This document shows, one piece after another, positions 34,941 through 47,419 of a stretch of 64,000 bases of DNA. Source of the stretch: Glandiceps talaboti (taxonomy: Eukaryota > Hemichordata > Enteropneusta > Spengelidae); the NCBI RefSeq assembly GCF_964340395.1, contig NC_135561.1, positions 21,181,986 to 21,245,985 on the forward strand, in the 5' to 3' direction. The notes under the pieces are model-generated. The model saw nothing but the letters and a program-made list of their open reading frames with translations, was not told where the DNA came from and did not search any database. The translations under genes and the position numbers were made by a program. Every line of letters starts with the position of its first letter. The first letter of the stretch is position 1.

Positions 34941-37900
34941 GAGTCCCTCTTCACCTCTCTGTCTCTGTCGTCTATGTGTGTGTGTCTGTCTCTGTTTAGC
35001 AATGACTTATCAATGTATGTGTATGGGGTGGATGGGTGTGTGTTTTTGTCTGTGTGTCCTATATTGACACTGGATTTAGCAAGGGATTAGTTAACTTCTA
35101 GAATCATGTGTGGCTGTGGTTATGCAGTTCAGAAATGTAATTTATATGGATATTTAGGTCTGCAATATAGTTACAATTTAAAGGGGAACACTACTCCACA
35201 AAATATAGGTATTTTCATAACCTTTGAGTGAGTTCTGGAGAGCCATGATCATTTCATCATTTAATACCACATTAATTTCTTAGGTTAGCCAAGAAACACC
35301 AAATTGTTTTCACATTATTATTCTTGCAGTGGGCTAGTGTTGCCTCATGCGTATCAGCAGACGTACAGACTATTAGAGGAACACGTTCATGACGTTCTGT
35401 CTAAATGTAATAGGCACTTCGAGGTCATGAATATTCATTGTTCAACTATTGCACAAACATTTCTGAAGGCAATGTGGTCTACAGTAAAGATCACAAAACG
35501 AGGGACAACTTCAACTTCAATTTAGATGATGTTAAACCATGGCCTGACTATCCAAAACCTAATAAGTTAATGAAAATGCCATAATTTCCTAGCCTTGAGT
35601 TACGTTTCTCTTCATGATGCTATTGGCAGACCTCATCAAACTTATATTATGATATAATACACAAGCGATCGATTTAATGTCATGATTTAGTATGTATATA
35701 CGGTAAAATGTTGAGGAAACCCTAGTCTAGCTGCCAGACTCGTGACTATCGTCCCTAATCTCTGTATGTATGTATGTATGTATGTATGTATGTATGTATG
35801 TATGTATGTATGTATGTATGTATGTATGTATGTATGTATGTATGTATGTATGTATGTATGCCGAGCGGCTTAGCCGCGAGAAGAGAGGGACTAGTCCCGA
35901 CTAAAATCTCTCACTTCTCGCGGCTTCGCCGCTCAGGGCGCACTTTGTGCGCCTTACAAAGTAATTAAGGGACGATAGGCACGAGTCTGGCAGCGAGACT
36001 AAGGAAACCCCTACTACATGTATATGCGATAAACTGTGCGTCACTGCCTACCACTTTTTACACCGATGAAACTGTGACTACATGTTACACCGAATTATGA
36101 TCGCTATCGGCTTCAAAGCCATGTCTGTACATGCCCTTTAATAGTTAATAGACGCTATATAATTTATGTTTTTTTTAAGTTTACAATTGAGGAAATAATA
36201 ACTCATCACCTAGTGTCACTTTAATATTTTGTGTTAATTATTTTGTCATATTTACAGCTGAAGAAATTTTACGTGGAACATATGCATGCTGATGAGGAAA
36301 TTCGTGTCTTCATGGGTGGGAGCGGATACTTTGATATCCGAGATAGAAATGACAAATGGGTGAGAATTGAATGTGCCAAAGGTGATATGTTGATTCTACC
36401 AGCTGGTATCTACCACAGGTTCACCATGGATGAAAAGGTAAAGGCGGTAAAATATGATATGTAAGGCCATCAGTCTCCATTTAACTTTAATGCATTATTT
36501 AAGTAATAAAAAGGTAATACAACCCCTAGCCCTGCAGCAATTCTGTACAGACACTTGTGATTAGACCATCTTTTGAAGGTGCCGTAAAGTCTTCTCCTTA
36601 TCACAATCAAATGACATATGGTCATATCATTCACTTTCACAGAAATAAACAAAGTGACAGGAAGATGGCATAAACCTACATCAGAGGCACCCACTGTTGC
36701 TTTGTACTATGTATATCAGTTTGATAGTGGGATATTGAAAACACTTTTCGGCACCTACAAAGCCAGTGTTAAAAGTTCACCACTGATGACACGGCGTTCT
36801 GACCACAGCCCTGGCATATCTTGGCAACTCTTATATAGCACTCTCATATACTCTTCTTAAAATGCTCTGTGTAATTGCTATCCCTGGCATAGACCTAAAA
36901 CAACACAATAATGCCCTTTCTACTTTTTTATTTATCATTATCTTTCATATACAGACACCACTTTAGTGCATTAGCACTATTCTTCCAATGCGAGATTACA
37001 TACACAGAAAAAGAAAAGAAAAAAAGGACAAACCAGGACAAAAAGTTACAGACACACAGTGTACTTTAAAAGATATCCACCCACATTAGCTGACTACATT
37101 CTTAAGATGTCTTTTAAATATCGATGAGTTTGGAGCTGATCTTATGGATAGGGGTAGATTGTTCCATAGAACAGCACCACTATAGGGAAATGCCCGTTTC
37201 CCATATTCCGTTTTAACTGTGTATATGTTACCTTTACTGGCCTGTCTTGTGTTATGAAGATGAATTTGGTTGGATAGATTGAACATTTCAGTGAGGTAAC
37301 TAGGTGCATTACCTGTTATTTAATTTTAGTCTTTGAGAAGTACCGAAAAGCGGGGTCTTGGTTTTACTTGTATTCAGTGTTATAACTTGTTTGAGTCGAG
37401 CCAGGCCTTACACATTTCCTCTGTGAGTGTCACTGCAATATCGGCAACTGATTTGCTTGAATAGAAAATAGCCGTGTCATATAATAATTACTTGAGCCTT
37501 TATAACAGTTTCCGGCAAAGTCATTGATATAAATTTAGGGTGAAAAAAGGTCCCAGGATTGAACCTTGGGGTACCTCACAAGAAATGCCCATGCTTTCTG
37601 ATAATGTTGACTACAACTTGTGTACGGCCTTTAGATAGGCACGGACCGGAACCATGCCAAACACTGTCTTGGCAGTCCCTTCTATTCAGCCTCTTCTTTA
37701 GTATATATACGGCTAAATGTTGAGGAAACCCTAGTCTCGCTGCCAGACTCGTGACTATCGTCCCTAATCTTTGTGTGTATGCCGAGCGGCTTAGCCACGA
37801 GAAGAGGGGGACGAGTCCCGACGAAAGTCCCTCACTTCTCGCGGCTTCGCCGCTCAAGGCGCACTTCGTGCATATGGGATTAAATCCTTCACGTAGTAGT

Positions 37901-38207
37901 AATCTCTATTTTGCCAGGTTGTATCGCAAACATTTGTATATGTATGCATGTTTTTGTCATAGCTATATTGTAATGTAATTAAATACAAATAGTTCATATG
38001 CACACCAGTCTAAATTTCCAAACTTATCTTTATTCATTTCGATAGGTTTCCAAATAATATGATGGTTCTTATTATTGTTTGCAGAATTATACCAAGGCCA
38101 AGCTGTTCTTTGTTGATGCGGCTGTATCGGTCCATCACACCAGACCTTCTGACGATCACCCAATACGCAAGGAATATCTGAAGCGTTTCCCACCATACGC
38201 CAAGTAG
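27740..38207 (+). CDS. ADI1: Acireductone dioxygenase, tandem copy 1, 180 aa
   Basis: Exons 27740-27859, 34614-34733, 36258-36437 and 38085-38207, all phase 0, give 180 aa, the length of animal ADI1 (human 179). Residues 1-10 are [10 protein letters not shown]. The metal ligands of the cupin fold are all present: His88 and His90 with Glu94 in [10 protein letters not shown], and His133 in AGIYHRFT. The enzyme oxidises acireductone in the methionine salvage pathway; Fe gives the ketoacid precursor of methionine, Ni gives CO and other products in family members. It acts in the cytosol or nucleus. The C-terminal exon is unusual: where family members and copy 2 read FVGEPVWT, this copy reads FVDAAVSV, and 19 of 40 residues there differ from copy 2. 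No stop or frameshift is present, so it may be functional with altered C-terminus, or decaying. Intron 1 is 6.8 kb and loaded with repeats. Confidence 0.93.
29789..30265 (+). CDS. Unrecognised open frame, 158 aa
   Basis: An open frame lying between the arms of the inverted duplication. From about residue 38 it has ordinary protein composition, lysine and glutamine rich, with segments [39 protein letters not shown] and [19 protein letters not shown]. No family recognised; the last residues run into the palindrome at 30227. It could be a fragment of a transposable-element protein or a host exon. No stop-free extension with clear splice sites was found. Confidence 0.3.
   Translation: MCLRTFQLASPRDTKGLDGEVHLVSSYNFLVHICSPHSMDIYKCPSNDFQKLKNKIWELNIKKQQGKSRADVQESATKLWHAKYKNDRRSLAEFISQEVESKQSILKYFSVKHPMKVLLMSLHPVTKGLPFQMPQDKVHAQNLRIQQGTQEPCDKQNK
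30227..30655. repeat. Palindrome, arms about 190-220 bp, almost no loop
   Basis: The left arm starts CAGGGGACCCAGGAACCGTG and the right arm ends with its reverse complement. The axis is near 30420 (CACTATTTTTTTATAGTG). The right arm has an extra segment around TTCATAGGGTGGAGGGTCTA (30500-30522). Could fold into one long hairpin; possibly a foldback-type or MITE element. Confidence 0.9.
32126..32346. repeat. Microsatellites (CA)n, (TA)n and an (AC)n(GT)n palindrome
   Basis: 32248-32346 is palindromic: TATTTATGTACATAAGTTCG with (AC)n on one side and (GT)n with CGAAGTTATGTACATAAATA on the other. The unique flanks as well as the repeats pair. Confidence 0.95.
32640..34260. other. Intron 1 of ADI1 copy 1, remainder
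   Basis: No exon recognised. Contains C13 at about 32705-32718 and several short open frames without family resemblance. Confidence 0.4.
34614..34733 (+). CDS. ADI1: ADI1 copy 1 exon 2
   Basis: Acceptor TTTTTTTCCAG/TTGG and donor CAGATG/GTCAGT. Encodes [20 protein letters not shown] plus 20 more residues; 10 of 40 differ from copy 2. Confidence 0.93.
34784..34940. repeat. Microsatellite (GTCT)n
   Basis: GTCT run broken twice by the same GCATTT insert at 34838 and 34898, showing a duplicated block of about 60 bp. Starts 50 bases after exon 2. Confidence 0.95.
35430..35591 (+). pseudogene. Possible broken coding fragment, unrecognised
   Basis: One frame reads [20 protein letters not shown] then [20 protein letters not shown] and a stop (TAA at about 35582). 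The upstream coding-like frame ([20 protein letters not shown]) is shifted by one. Composition looks protein-like but I do not recognise it; chance is possible. Confidence 0.25.
35723..36001. mobile_element. MITE with about 38 bp inverted ends and 9-bp direct repeat
   Basis: Ends TAGTCT(A/C)GCTGCCAGACTCG are inverted repeats. Flanking AGGAAACCC occurs at 35714-35722 and 36002-36010. The inside has a (TATG)n run (35763-35859) and a palindrome (GAGCGGCTTAGCCGCGAGAAG facing CTTCTCGCGGCTTCGCCGCTC). A 9-bp duplication would suit a Mutator-like element. However, the partial copy at 37699 has the same AGGAAACCC on its left, so the repeat may belong to the element. Confidence 0.7.
36258..36437 (+). 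CDS. ADI1: ADI1 copy 1 exon 3 (metal-binding core)
   Basis: Acceptor ATTTACAG/CTGA and donor GAAAAG/GTAAAG. Contains His88, His90, Glu94 and His133. 53 of 60 residues equal copy 2. Confidence 0.95.
37086..37590 (-). pseudogene. Non-LTR retrotransposon reverse transcriptase remnant (CR1/Jockey-like)
   Basis: The minus frame at 37286-37086 reads [16 protein letters not shown], then [20 protein letters not shown] and IFKRHLKN, the usual C-terminal motif of such ORF2 proteins (TR...G..LWN.LP...FK..L). Upstream (37580-37542) is [11 protein letters not shown], the RT domain motif that precedes the YINDL stretch, followed by a stop. The parts are in different frames. Lies in intron 3 of ADI1 copy 1. 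Confidence 0.8.
37699..37872. mobile_element. Truncated copy of the 35723 MITE
   Basis: Matches 35690-35945 without the TATG block, including about 24 bases of left flank (TATATACGG...TTGAGGAAACCC). The right terminus is missing after GCGCACTTCGTGC. Confidence 0.85.
38085..38207 (+). CDS. ADI1: ADI1 copy 1 exon 4 (divergent C-terminus)
   Basis: Acceptor TTGTTTGCAG/AATTAT, then [20 protein letters not shown] and 20 more residues, ending PPYAK and TAG. NYTKA is the human wording, but the conserved GEPVWT block that follows is lost. Confidence 0.9.
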   Translation, partial: NYTKAKLFFVDAAVSVHHTRPSDDHPIRKEYLKRFPPYAK

Positions 38208-38308
38208 CCTTTTAGTCAGCAGGCACACAACTAGCATTCATGCTGAATAAGTACATTTTACTCTAGACATAGTAAATATAACTAGTACACCATTTCTTGA
38301 TGATATTA

Positions 38309-38490
38309 AGGGTATTTAATCCATCCAAATGCTCAGTTATCAGAATGACCAGTCCAAGACGCAAACCAAAGACTTTCGATTGCATGTTATGTAACCAGAA
38401 ATTAACACCTGTTGATTCAAACCCATTCCTTGGCATAGAACTTTCTTACACTTTTATCATGGAATCTTCATATCGACAACAACACATTGA
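38309..38490 (+). pseudogene. Non-LTR retrotransposon RT fragment
   Basis: Reads FNPSKCSVIRMT, then KTFDCMLCNQKLTPVDSNPF and LGIELS, matching the NPSKC...LGV segment after the RT palm of CR1/Jockey-type elements. Opposite strand to the fragment at 37.1 kb. About 100 bases past the ADI1 copy 1 stop. Confidence 0.75.
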
Positions 38491-38867
38491 AGAAAGCAAA
38501 TTTTGTCACTCTGAACCCAAAGAAACTAAATCAATCAATGTAATATTTGAGGCAGATTTCGTAAACTCACATAATGTTCGTTAAGTGTTATCTCTAAAAT
38601 TTCAAAAAAGTAAATTTAGTTATTTGAAATGTCATAATTTCAAATTTTGTTAACAATCAATACCAAAAGCCAAATAGATAACATTATTTCCGAGCTCCTT
38701 ACAACCAATAGATATCACTATCCTCATCAGCCATTTCGTTTCTCTGTCAATAAATTCTTTGTAGATGGTGTAAAACTGCAGTGTTTTTGTTATTTTGTGT
38801 AGTTTCCAACAATACACTAGCTTTTTGATATGTTTCGACTATTCGAGATGATTCATTGCCAGTAAAC

Positions 38868-39307
38868 CTTACAGCTAAGATTTAGGCTCGGTGTTTCACT
38901 CATGGGACATTACAGCTAAAATGATGTAGGCTGGATGTTTCACTCATGGGACATTACAGCTAAAATGATGTAGGCTTGATGTTTCACTCATGGGACATTA
39001 CAGCTAAAATGATGTGGGCTTGATGTTTCACTCATGGGACATTACAGCTAAAATGATGTAGGCTTGATGTTTCACTCATGGGACATTGCAGCTAAAATGA
39101 TGTAGGCTTGATGTTTCATGGGACATTGCAGCTAAAATGATGTAGGCTTGGTGTTTCACTCATGGGACATTGCAGCTAAAATGATGTAGGCTTGATGTTT
39201 CACTCATAGGACAGTACAGCTAAAGTGATGTAGGCTTGGTGTTTCACTCATAGGACAGTACAGCTAAAATGATGTAGGCTTGGTGTTTCACCCATAGGAC
39301 ATTACAT
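38868..39307. repeat. Minisatellite, about 44 bp unit, about 10 copies
   Basis: Units read TGATGTAGGCTTGATGTTTC, then ACTCATGGGACATTACAGCTAAAA with few changes; one copy lacks ACTC. A single inverted unit lies 300 bases downstream at 39613-39651. Confidence 0.95.
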
Positions 39308-39612
39308 GTTTGACACAGAGCTAGACATATTTCAACTCTAGACTAACAATAACAGAGACACAACAAACATAGCAGAGTCCTTTGCCCAAACATATTGAAC
39401 ACTGATAAGCATTGCTATTCTTTCACAGTTCAGTAAAAACAGGCTTTACATGTGGATTTGATGATTTTAATGGATGCAATTGTTTATTTTCTAACTGAAC
39501 TGATAATCAATGTCAACTTTAAATTACTACTTCTACATGTGTGGCACCTATGGTAATTGTTTTGTTTTTTTTGCATTAGAAGTTGTCTGAGGGTGTGTCT
39601 TAAATGTCATGT

Positions 39613-39651
39613 TGCATGAGTGAAACACCAAGCCTACATCATTTTAGCTGT
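39613..39651. repeat. Solo inverted unit of the 38.9-kb minisatellite
   Basis: GCATGAGTGAAACACCAAGC followed by CTACATCATTTTAGCTGTA is the reverse complement of the array unit. Confidence 0.9.
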
Positions 39652-39659
39652 ATTTTCTA

Positions 39660-40480
39660 TGACAACTGCTTGTTTAAAAATTAATTATTGAGAGCAAGCC
39701 CCGGAGAAAGTTATCGATGAGTATCGTAAATTATGGCTGTTAGTGGCAGTCATCCTTACGTGTAGTCCGAGTAATAACTTATTTTTAACATATGGAATGT
39801 CGTATTATAAATCATCGTTTCCATATGTACTTGTCAGTCTTATTTATTGTCACAGTTGTAATTTACCTTCGATCCGTATATGGTTTTTTCCGCCTAGAAA
39901 CTGAATATTTTCTGAAAATACGAATATTTCCTAAAACAAACAATCATTGCATTGTCAACCATTTTCCGAATAGCTTGATATATTATCTGACGTCTGTGTG
40001 TTTTATTAAACAATTTATTTTCTAGAAAACTAAACGTTGGTCAAAGTTAAAAACAAAAAAAACCTCAGAGTAATAAGTCTCGGGGCAAGTATTAATAAAC
40101 TAACGTATATGTATGCTTTGAGAACATAAAGTTAAGTTGAAAATCGATTTCACCACCTTGAAGTGAATACCTTCCGTAATAACAGCACTTTAATTTAAAA
40201 CAAAAACAAAAAAACCTTTCAATTCAATGGATTAGAAAAAATATTGAATTTAAGAAAATATTTTAGAAAGATATTTCTTATATTTATAATTTTATTTGAC
40301 GAAACAATATGCCTATCCTTTCAGCCTGCGCCTGCGCTGACGACCTAGCTAGTCGTATTGCTAGTCGAACTGTTCTGACCTTGCAACGTGACACCAACTA
40401 ACCCCGTTTTAGGTCAATTTATATTGTGTACTGCGCAGTCGTTAGCACAGTTGCATTATCACACATACACGGCGCGGAGT
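39660..40480. other. Spacer between the two ADI1 genes
   Basis: AT-rich, no open frame with recognisable content. The promoter of copy 2 is expected near 40400-40520; no strong TATA box is seen. Confidence 0.4.
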
Positions 40481-40527
40481 TGCGTATACACGGTGTGTTC
40501 TAGTTGTGATAGCAGTGATAAATCGAA

Positions 40528-40647
40528 ATGGTTCGAGCATGGTATATGGACGATTCTGAGGATGATCAACGCAAGGAACACATGACTGATCCCCCACAGT
40601 TTCTCGACTTGGAGTATTTGAAGGAACAGGGTGTTTTATACTGGAAG
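40528..40647 (+). CDS. ADI1: ADI1 copy 2 exon 1
   Basis: [20 protein letters not shown] and 20 further residues. Same CGAAATGG start context and same GGAAG/GTAATGT donor as copy 1. Confidence 0.95.
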
Positions 40648-43600
40648 GTAATGTACGAATTACTATTACGTGTTTTATGCCATCTGAGTGACCTTCAAAT
40701 ACAACGTGTCCGCCCTCGCCCTCGTGTTGTATGGGAGTGAGTGACAGTGTTTGTGCACTTGGGGTGATTACCACTGTTTGCAACCACGTGGCCAATTGCA
40801 CACCATTGAAATATCTTACATAAAATGACAATAATAATATCTTTATTACAACTGTGTCCATATTGACAGACGTCAGTAGATTACAATAAAGTATAAAGTA
40901 GAACACTTCAACGTATACAGAAAAATGAAAAATGAACAAACCGAAGAGGTACAATTTCACAATTTTAAAGTCAGCACAACTTACTAGTTATACAGATAAA
41001 CATGTAATAATGAGACTCATAGGTGTGTGTGTGTGTGGGGGGGGGGGAGGTATATCAAAAAGGCCTGAAAGGTAATAAATGTATTTTTTTCAGTGTATAT
41101 CATTATATGAGGCAACGCTGAGTCTACCACTGTACCAGTATCACACTCAACAAGCTGATACCATGTAGCTCCATTGTTGTAAAGAGTGAGTCCCAGCTAT
41201 TGTGTTGTCAGTGTTTATACAATATTTGTGATACAATGTATTCATAATCAATGGTCATGGTAATACACAGGTTTTCAAATGTTCATAGTTGACCAAATAG
41301 GAGGTGTCTTGGCAAAATTGAAACGCGTTGTAACATTTTGGATACATGAACAAAACTCACTACCCTATTTCAATACAGAATAGACATTCTTTGTCATTCA
41401 AAAGTACAGACATAAAAGCCATCTCATTTGTGTATGAATAAGGTGATCCTGACCTACTAATACTATAAACTATTTAAGACCTACCAACCCGTTAAAGGTC
41501 AAGGCTAGCTTTAGGTCATCTCACTTCAACCATGGAACGTGGAAGTATCAATGAGACTCTATAATACATGATCCATGCTTCAACCACAGACAAATCAGTA
41601 TTTCCCTTAACAAGAACATTGTACCCTTTTCTAGTTTCTGAGTACCATCTTGCTACAAAATAGAAATGTTATTTTAGACCAATACAAGATTTAATACCAT
41701 AAAACACTCCACAGATTTAGTAAGCAATCCGTTTTGAGAATCAGGAATCCCAACTTACTTAGGGGGTCACACTAGTCTCTTCTTCAACCACAAACAAATG
41801 TCACCACTCATTCTCAGCCCTATTGTGAAAAGAGTCACAATATTGATAGTGTGAAATTAATAAAACATTTTCAGACTTAATGAAAATTACCAGAGAAAGG
41901 ACTGACATCCTTTAGATATCACTTTTGATATCTAATTTCAAAAACACAATAATTATTAGTCATAAAATTTGACAGGGAAATTTTAATACCAATTATCAAC
42001 ACAATATTGAGGCTAAAAATAGCCATGTTTTATTTACCTCTGTTAACAGTATAAATAGAATATTGGTTAGGGTGTACATGTTTAGTAATAAATCAATAAA
42101 CTTCTATTCTCAGTTGGATGTGGACAATCTAAAAGAGGAAGGAACATTGGATAAGATTAAGACTGAGCGTGGGTATACCTATGAAGATGAAATCGAATGT
42201 ACTCCAGAGAAACTAGAAAACTATGAACAGAAGGTAAATGCATGCATTTTATACCTATTTTAGTGTTATGTGCTTATAATATCTATCTATTATTATGTTG
42301 TTGTGCTTATATTATCTGTCTTTCTGTATGTGTATCTCTGTCTGTCTGTCTGTCTGTCTGCATGTCCAGCCACCCATCCATCTATCCAGCCATCCCTGCC
42401 TTGTACGTCCATCCGTCTGTCCGTCCATCCATCCATCCATCCGTCCATCCATCTGTCCCTGTCTGTCTATATGTTTGTCTGTCTGTCTTCTTGCTCACCG
42501 ACATACCTACCTACCTACCTACCTGTCTTTCTGTCTTTCTGTACATGTCTACATGACTGTCTGTCAGTCTATATGCTTGCATAATTAACACTAACATTGA
42601 TATATGTGTATATTTATGTCTGTATGTCCCATATTCTCACATTGCAAAATAAGCAAATAGAAATTACTGAATGTCATATGTATCATCATATGTGAATGTG
42701 ATTATAGAATTGAGGAAATGGTTTCACATGTATTAGGGACCGGTCAGTTTCTTCGGCCTGGGGGGGGGGGGGGGCAGTGGATTTGTAGGGGGGTCACTCT
42801 GTTTTTGAAATTGGCAGTAGGGGGAGTCATGCTGTTTTGAAAATTGTGGATAGTAGGGGGGGGGGGGTCATTGTGTTTTGGAATGTGATGGAAGAAAAAA
42901 ATCCTTTTCTACAATGGCATATAGCTTTGTCTGAAATGTGGTACATGTAAATATTTGTTCTTGTCCCTGTTTCTTACATAAATTCTTTAATATTACTTAT
43001 TTAGTTCAACCATAACTACATATACATATACAGACCCCCTAGGACCCCCTATAAGAGATGTACATATTCCCTTCTCAAGCTTTCCCCCTACTTTTCACTG
43101 TCAGATGCTATTTAACTCCTTTTGGAATATATTACTCCAGCGGTGTAGTCAATAATTATGATTATGATAGTGCTAACTCAGGATCTTATAAAGTAGATGC
43201 AAGACAGTCAAACAGTCCATACTGAGTCATGATCAAAAAAATACTTGTCATGTGAATATTATATGGGGGGGGGGGGGGGGTTATCATGTTTTTAGAATTA
43301 AGTGATAGGGGGTCAGCTTGTTTTTGGTTTAACAGATAAGTGGGGGGGGGGTCAGTGACTTTTTGTCAGCCCGATTTAAGAATCCACGTACCCCCCCCCC
43401 CCCCAGGCTGGAGAAACTGACCGGTCCCTTAATCAGGAAAGTTGCACTCATATCAACCCGTGTCTGCACTCCAAATAGATATGTCCTGTGATCTTCATAC
43501 TCAGATTTTGCAACTTTAATATTTACAGCTAATTATTTTGTCATATATTTCCAGTTGAAGATATTTTTCATTGAACATATGCATGCTGATGAGGAAATTC

Positions 43601-44344
43601 GCCTCTTCATGGATGGCAGCGGATACTTTGATATCCGAGATAAAAATGACAAATGGGTGAGAATTGAATGTGTCAAAGGTGATATGTTGATTCTACCAGC
43701 TGGAATCTACCACAGGTTCACTATGGATGAAAAGGTAAAGTTACATACATTATACACATTTACTGAATTTACTTTCTCACCCCCCCCCCCCCCCCCCCTT
43801 ATTCAGTGAGATATGAGCTGTCATGCCACCAATTCTCTAGTAGTGAATAGGAGACTGGTTAGGGCTTATTTGCTAACTCCACCCCCCTTTTTATCATAAC
43901 CTTCATTCTATAATGTTATATGTTTTATAGTGATTTAATTCTTTTACGTGATACTTTCCCGCTATTCTCAAACTACTTAAATATTATATGTACAGTACCC
44001 TGGCAAAGAAGTAGAATAGCACAGCTGCCCTTTCTCCTTCCTAAACTCCCTTGAGAAGAGACAAACTCTGCACCCTCTTTACCTTAAGCCCATTGGATTA
44101 CCAATCTCTGTCTTACCTGGTTTCTATGTGTTTGTCTGCATTATGTAATTTCCAAGCTATATTCTTCATCTTGAGTAATTTCTATATAATTGGGGTTTTC
44201 CATTATTATTTATATTTACAGGACTATACAAAAGCCAAGCGTTTCTTTGTTGGTGAACCAGTATGGACCCCACACAACAGACCATGTGAAGAACACCCAG
44301 CACGAAAGGGATATGTGGAGAATTTCCCATCATCCGCCAAGTAA
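40528..44344 (+). CDS. ADI1: Acireductone dioxygenase, tandem copy 2, 180 aa
   Basis: Exons 40528-40647, 42114-42233, 43555-43734 and 44222-44344, with the same sizes and phase 0 junctions as copy 1. Metal ligands His88, His90, Glu94 and His133 are intact. Exon 4 keeps the family block [13 protein letters not shown], so this copy looks like the conventional methionine-salvage enzyme. Introns are much shorter than in copy 1 (1.5, 1.3 and 0.5 kb); intron 1 shares diverged sequence with intron 1 of copy 1, so the duplication covered the whole gene. Intron 2 carries a MITE at 42736. Confidence 0.95.
41540..41960. repeat. Intron segment homologous to the inverted duplication of copy 1
   Basis: Diverged match to 31190-31560: shared CAACTTACTT, ACCACAAACAA, ATTCTCAGCCC(T/C)ATT and AATGAAAAT(G/T)ACCAGA in the same order. 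Confidence 0.75.
42114..42233 (+). CDS. ADI1: ADI1 copy 2 exon 2
   Basis: Acceptor CTATTCTCAG/TTGG and donor [32 protein letters not shown] followed by 20 residues ending NYEQK, closer to the human NYEEK than copy 1. Confidence 0.95.
42331..42545. repeat. Simple repeats (TGTC)n, (CCAT)n, (TACC)n
   Basis: In intron 2 of ADI1 copy 2, at the position matching the GTCT array of copy 1 intron 2, so the repeat probably predates the duplication. Confidence 0.9.
42736..43428. mobile_element. MITE with TTA duplication, GGGACCGGTCAGTTTC family
   Basis: Left GGGACCGGTCAGTTTCTTCG and right GGAGAAACTGACCGGTCCC are inverted, flanked by TTA at 42733-42735 and 43429-43431. The interior has G-rich runs with GGGGTCACTC/TCAGTGAC words. 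Best preserved member here; Harbinger-like target site. Confidence 0.85.
43555..43734 (+). CDS. ADI1: ADI1 copy 2 exon 3 (metal-binding core)
   Basis: Acceptor ATTTCCAG/TTGA and donor GAAAAG/GTAAAG. Has [10 protein letters not shown] and [12 protein letters not shown], and ends TMDEK. Confidence 0.95.
44222..44344 (+). CDS. ADI1: ADI1 copy 2 exon 4
   Basis: Acceptor [35 protein letters not shown] and 20 more residues, ending PSSAK and TAA. Confidence 0.95.
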   Translation, partial: DYTKAKRFFVGEPVWTPHNRPCEEHPARKGYVENFPSSAK

Positions 44345-47010
<2,666 letters not shown>

Positions 47011-47011
47011 C

Positions 47012-47014
<3 letters not shown>

Positions 47015-47066
<52 letters not shown>

Positions 47067-47111
47067 CGCACGCATGCATACATGCACGGACGCACACACA
47101 CAGACAAACGC

Positions 47112-47160
<49 letters not shown>

Positions 47161-47226
47161 CAGACAAAGACAAAGACATACATACATACATACATGCGTG
47201 CGTGCGTGCGTGCGTACATGCATACG

Positions 47227-47257
<31 letters not shown>

Positions 47258-47402
47258 ATGCATGCATGCATACATACATACATACATACATACATACATA
47301 CATACATACATACATACATACATACATACATACATGCACACACACACACACACACGCACATACATGCATACATACATACATACATACATACATACATACA
47401 TA
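47015..47402. repeat. Compound microsatellite (CA)n (GACA)n (CATA)n (GTGC)n
   Basis: Four different short repeats in succession over about 390 bases; all open frames across it are repeat-derived. Confidence 0.95.
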
Positions 47403-47419
47403 CAGACAACACAAATCTT

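Noticed and set aside
35850-35940. tRNA-like GC-rich hairpin in the 35.7-kb MITE
   Set aside because: It is a simple palindrome with no A/B box order or cloverleaf; it recurs as part of a mobile element.
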